From assembly GCA_934597535.1 (NCBI GenBank), contig CAKTRT010000025.1:1-16107 (forward strand): DNA of 16,107 bases. Reading direction: 5' to 3'. Below, one piece after another: positions 13,570 through 16,107 of this stretch. Origin of the DNA: an uncultured Oscillospiraceae bacterium (GTDB lineage: Bacteria > Bacillota > Clostridia > Oscillospirales > Oscillospiraceae). Below the pieces are notes generated by a model that did no database searches, was not told where the DNA came from, and saw only the letters and a list, made by a program, of their open reading frames with translations. Each line of letters starts with the position of its first letter. The stretch's first letter is position 1. The translations under genes were made by a program, and so were the position numbers.

Positions 13570-14193
13570 ATGTCTACGATTAAGGTTGTCAGCATGACCG
13601 GCGCTGAAGTCGGTTCCGTCGAGCTGAACGACGCGATCTTCGGCATCGAGCCGAACATGAGCGTTGTTCATGAGGTCGTCAAAAATCATCTCGCCAACTG
13701 CCGTCAGGGCACGCAGAGCGCTCTGACCCGCGCTGAGGTTTCCGGCGGCGGCAGAAAGCCGTGGCGCCAGAAGGGCACCGGCCGCGCCCGTCAGGGCAGC
13801 ACCCGCGCGCCCCAGTGGACGCACGGCGGTATCGTGTTCGCCCCCAAGCCCCGCAGCTACAGCTACGTGCTGAATAAGAAGGTCAAGCGTCTGGCTCTCA
13901 AGAGCGTGCTGTCCGCCAAGGCGGCACAGGGCGAGATCGTCGTTGTCGACAAGATCGCGCTCGACGCTATCAAGACCAAGGACTTCCGCAGCTTCCTCAC
14001 CGCCGTCAAGGCGGACGGCAAGGCCGCTGTCATCACTCCCGAGGTCAACGAGATCGTCGTTAAGAGTGCTCGCAACCTGCCCGGTGTCACCACCGCGCCC
14101 GCGAAGCTCATCAACGTCTACGATCTGCTCAACGCCAAGACCCTTGTGATCGACAAGGAAGCCCTCGCAGTCATCGAGGAGGTGTTCGCATAA
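13570..14193 (+). CDS. rplD: 50S ribosomal protein L4 (uL4)
   Basis: This 207-residue protein is full length. L4 binds 23S rRNA and lines the peptide exit tunnel through an extended loop, here the basic segment [20 protein letters not shown] and [15 protein letters not shown] (about 57-96). The C-terminal [18 protein letters not shown] is also typical. In Escherichia coli L4 represses its own operon through the S10 leader; whether it binds either structured region in this operon is unknown. The start has AAAGGAG about 11 nt upstream. It lies 19 bp after rplC, and its stop codon overlaps the rplW start by one base. Confidence 0.97.
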   Translation: MSTIKVVSMTGAEVGSVELNDAIFGIEPNMSVVHEVVKNHLANCRQGTQSALTRAEVSGGGRKPWRQKGTGRARQGSTRAPQWTHGGIVFAPKPRSYSYVLNKKVKRLALKSVLSAKAAQGEIVVVDKIALDAIKTKDFRSFLTAVKADGKAAVITPEVNEIVVKSARNLPGVTTAPAKLINVYDLLNAKTLVIDKEALAVIEEVFA

Positions 14194-14489
14194 TGGCAAA
14201 CGTTTACGACATCATTATTCGTCCCATCATCACCGAACGTTCCATGGCTGACGTTGCGAACAAGAAGTATGTGTTCGAAGTCGCCAAGGACGCCGGCAAG
14301 GTGGAGATCAAAAACGCTGTTGAAGCCGCTTTCGGCGTCAAGGTCGCCAAGGTCAACACGATCAACGTCAACGGCAAGGCCAAGCGCCTCGGCGCCGGCC
14401 GCCTGGGCAAGACCCGCAGCTGGAAGAAGGCCTATGTGCAGCTCGCTGAGGATTCCAAGACCATCGAGCTGTTCGAGGGCATGGTGTAA
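14193..14489 (+). CDS. rplW: 50S ribosomal protein L23 (uL23)
   Basis: This 98-residue protein has the normal length. L23 sits at the exit of the peptide tunnel and docks trigger factor and the signal recognition particle. Recognised by [49 protein letters not shown] and [10 protein letters not shown]. Start and rplD stop overlap as TAATG, with a GAGGAGG site inside the end of rplD, so the two are translationally coupled. Confidence 0.97.
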   Translation: MANVYDIIIRPIITERSMADVANKKYVFEVAKDAGKVEIKNAVEAAFGVKVAKVNTINVNGKAKRLGAGRLGKTRSWKKAYVQLAEDSKTIELFEGMV

Positions 14490-14503
14490 GGAGGATTTGA
14501 GAA

Positions 14504-15340
14504 ATGGCTATTAAGACGTTTAAGCCCACTACCCCCTCCCGCCGTCACATGACTGTGTCCGCCTTCGAGGGGATCGACAAGAAGGCCAAGCCCGAACGCA
14601 GCTTGGTCGAGTCTCAGAAGAAGCACGCCGGCCGCAACAGCTACGGCCGCATCACCGTCCGTCATCACGGCGGCGGCAACAAGCAGAAGTACCGCATCAT
14701 CGACTTCAAGCGCGACAAGATGGATATGCCCGCGACCGTCCTGCGCCTTGAGTACGATCCCAACCGCAGCGCGTTCATCGCCCTCGTCGAGTATGAGGAT
14801 GGCGAAAAGCGCTACATCATCGCCCCTGTCGGTCTGAAGGCCGGCGACAAGGTCATCTCCTCTGCCGCCGCCGATATCAAGCCCGGCAACTGCCTGCCCA
14901 TCGCCAACATCCCTGTCGGTACCGTTATCCACAACATTGAGATGCACCCCGGCAAGGGCGCGCAGCTCGTCCGCTCCGCCGGCACGGCTGCCCAGCTGAT
15001 GGCGAAGGAAAACGGCGACGCTCAGATCCGTATGCCCTCCGGCGAGGTCCGCATCGTGCGCACCAACTGCATGGCGGTCATCGGTCAGGTCGGCAACATC
15101 GACCACGAGAACGTTCAGATCGGTAAGGCCGGCCGCAAGCGCCACATGGGCGTCCGCCCGACCGTCCGCGGCTCCGTCATGAACCCCTGCGACCACCCCC
15201 ACGGCGGCGGCGAGGGCAAGAGCCCTGTCGGCCACCCCGGCCCGATGACTCCTTGGGGCAAGCCCGCGATGGGTTACAAGACCCGCTCCAAGAAGAACCC
15301 GACGAACAAGTTCATCGTCAAGCGTCGTAACGATAAGTAA
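14504..15340 (+). CDS. rplB: 50S ribosomal protein L2 (uL2)
   Basis: This 278-residue protein is full length. L2 is a core 23S rRNA-binding protein needed for subunit association and peptidyl-transferase activity. Recognised by the start [39 protein letters not shown], and the C-terminal signature [20 protein letters not shown], which includes the essential His of DHPHGG; a Cys stands where many species have Val or Asn. AAGGAGG precedes ATG 14504 by about 8 nt, and the gap to rplW is 14 bp. Confidence 0.98.
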   Translation: MAIKTFKPTTPSRRHMTVSAFEGIDKKAKPERSLVESQKKHAGRNSYGRITVRHHGGGNKQKYRIIDFKRDKMDMPATVLRLEYDPNRSAFIALVEYEDGEKRYIIAPVGLKAGDKVISSAAADIKPGNCLPIANIPVGTVIHNIEMHPGKGAQLVRSAGTAAQLMAKENGDAQIRMPSGEVRIVRTNCMAVIGQVGNIDHENVQIGKAGRKRHMGVRPTVRGSVMNPCDHPHGGGEGKSPVGHPGPMTPWGKPAMGYKTRSKKNPTNKFIVKRRNDK

Positions 15341-15359
15341 GAAGGAGGCAATGTAAAAA

Positions 15360-15623
15360 ATGAGCAGAAGCATTAAAAAAGGCCCGTTTGTTGCCCCTGA
15401 GCTGATCAAGCGAGTCGAAGAACTGAACAAGACCGGCGAGAAGAAGGTTCTGAAGACCTGGAGCCGCAGCTCCACCATCTTCCCCTCCTTCGTCGGTCAC
15501 ACCATCGCCGTCCATGACGGCCGCAAGCACGTTCCCGTCTATATTCAGGAAGACATGGTCGGTCACAAGCTGGGCGAGTTCGCTCCCACCCGCACGTTCC
15601 GCGGCCACGCCAAGAGCAAATAA
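15360..15623 (+). CDS. rpsS: 30S ribosomal protein S19 (uS19)
   Basis: This 87-residue protein is a normal-length small-subunit head protein that forms a pair with S13. Recognised by [40 protein letters not shown] and [27 protein letters not shown] lies about 12 nt before the start codon, a slightly long distance; a stray ATG-TAA pair sits in between. The gap to rplB is 19 bp. Confidence 0.97.
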   Translation: MSRSIKKGPFVAPELIKRVEELNKTGEKKVLKTWSRSSTIFPSFVGHTIAVHDGRKHVPVYIQEDMVGHKLGEFAPTRTFRGHAKSK

Positions 15624-15641
15624 GGAAGGAGAATGCAGAAT

Positions 15642-15977
15642 ATGGAAGCTAAAGCATATCTGAGATATGTCCGCATCTCTCCCCGCAAGGTCCAGATCGT
15701 CTGCGACCTGATCCGCGGTAAGGACATCAACACCGCCATGGCGCTCCTGATGCAGACCCCCAAGGCTGCGTCCGAGCCCCTGGTCAAGCTCTTAAAGAGC
15801 GCTGTCGCCAACGCCGAGAACAACTTCAGCATGGATACCTCCAAGCTGTACGTGTCCGAGGTCTACGCGACTTCCGGCCCCATCCTCAAGCGCATGATCC
15901 CCGCCAGCAAGGGCCGCGGCTACCGCATCAACAAGAGAACCTCTCACGTGACGCTCGCCGTCGCTGAGAGAGACTAA
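15642..15977 (+). CDS. rplV: 50S ribosomal protein L22 (uL22)
   Basis: This 111-residue protein has the usual length. L22 binds all domains of 23S rRNA and its beta-hairpin lines the exit tunnel. Recognised by [55 protein letters not shown] with the closing [10 protein letters not shown]. Two starts are possible. ATG 15633 adds MQN but lies only 1 nt after AAGGAG (7 nt after an overlapping AAGGA). ATG 15642 is 10 nt after AAGGAG and begins [13 protein letters not shown], matching the start of known L22 proteins, so it is preferred. Confidence 0.95.
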   Translation: MEAKAYLRYVRISPRKVQIVCDLIRGKDINTAMALLMQTPKAASEPLVKLLKSAVANAENNFSMDTSKLYVSEVYATSGPILKRMIPASKGRGYRINKRTSHVTLAVAERD

Positions 15978-15994
15978 AGGGAGGAGACAGTTTT

Positions 15995-16107
15995 ATGGGA
16001 CAGAAAGTTAATCCCCACGGCATGCGCGTTGGCGTCATCAAAGACTGGGACTCCCGCTGGTATGCCAGAGACGAGAAGGTCGGCGACCTGATCGTTGAAG
16101 ATAACAA
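15995..16107 (+). CDS. rpsC: 30S ribosomal protein S3 (uS3), 5' part
   Basis: Only the first 37 codons are inside the window; the gene runs off the right edge. [20 protein letters not shown] followed by [17 protein letters not shown] is the typical S3 start. S3 forms part of the mRNA entry channel and helicase of the 30S subunit. GGGAGGAG lies about 9 nt upstream, and the gap to rplV is 17 bp, as expected in this operon. Confidence 0.97.
   Translation, partial: MGQKVNPHGMRVGVIKDWDSRWYARDEKVGDLIVEDN

Noticed and set aside
12825..15478. Long antisense frames over rplC, rplD and rplB
   Set aside because: They are shadows of highly biased ribosomal-protein codons; their sequences are Ala/Val/Leu/Asp-rich with no family match.

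Overview
The window looks like chromosomal DNA of a GC-rich, spore-forming, gut-type member of the Clostridia, most likely Oscillospiraceae or a near relative. Three things suggest this: a Firmicutes-type S10 ribosomal-protein operon, the sporulation pair spmA-spmB, and a giant SLH-anchored surface protein built of modules common in Clostridia. The taxonomic call is inference from gene content and protein style; no marker was searched.

Layout. Positions 1-520 hold, on the minus strand, a tRNA-Pro(TGG) gene with its own promoter and terminator, and a small XRE-type repressor. Positions 580-7410 form a cell-surface island. It starts with a headless SLH-domain remnant that ends at an intrinsic terminator. 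A 340-bp spacer follows, with a 22-bp-spaced direct repeat, a possible extended -10 promoter and two back-to-back perfect hairpins. Then comes a 2025-residue secreted protein made of three homologous beta-helix units, MBG/YDG-like and BIG2 domains, Cys/His-rich modules, a DGS-repeat linker and C-terminal SLH repeats. Positions 7550-9590 carry a DNA-deoxyinosine glycosylase and a MATE efflux transporter, probably co-transcribed. They end at terminators facing a minus-strand gene of unknown function (9593-10000). A DUF1934/YwiB-like gene (10168-10590) follows on the plus strand. Minus-strand spmA-spmB (10673-11775) is divergent from the S10 operon.

The S10 operon begins at a clear sigma-A promoter (11909-11937) and runs rpsJ, rplC, rplD, rplW, rplB, rpsS, rplV and the 5' end of rpsC. 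The genes from rplC onward are packed with gaps of at most about 20 bp. There are two exceptions with long, structured non-coding RNA: a leader of about 285 nt before rpsJ with an attenuator-like hairpin, and a 294-nt gap between rpsJ and rplC. That gap contains several hairpins, a textbook intrinsic terminator, and a nested stem with a possible H-type pseudoknot just before the rplC start. It is the best candidate for an undescribed regulatory system here: a ribosomal-protein attenuator that would uncouple rpsJ from the rest of the operon. Its ligand and mechanism are not shown by the sequence.
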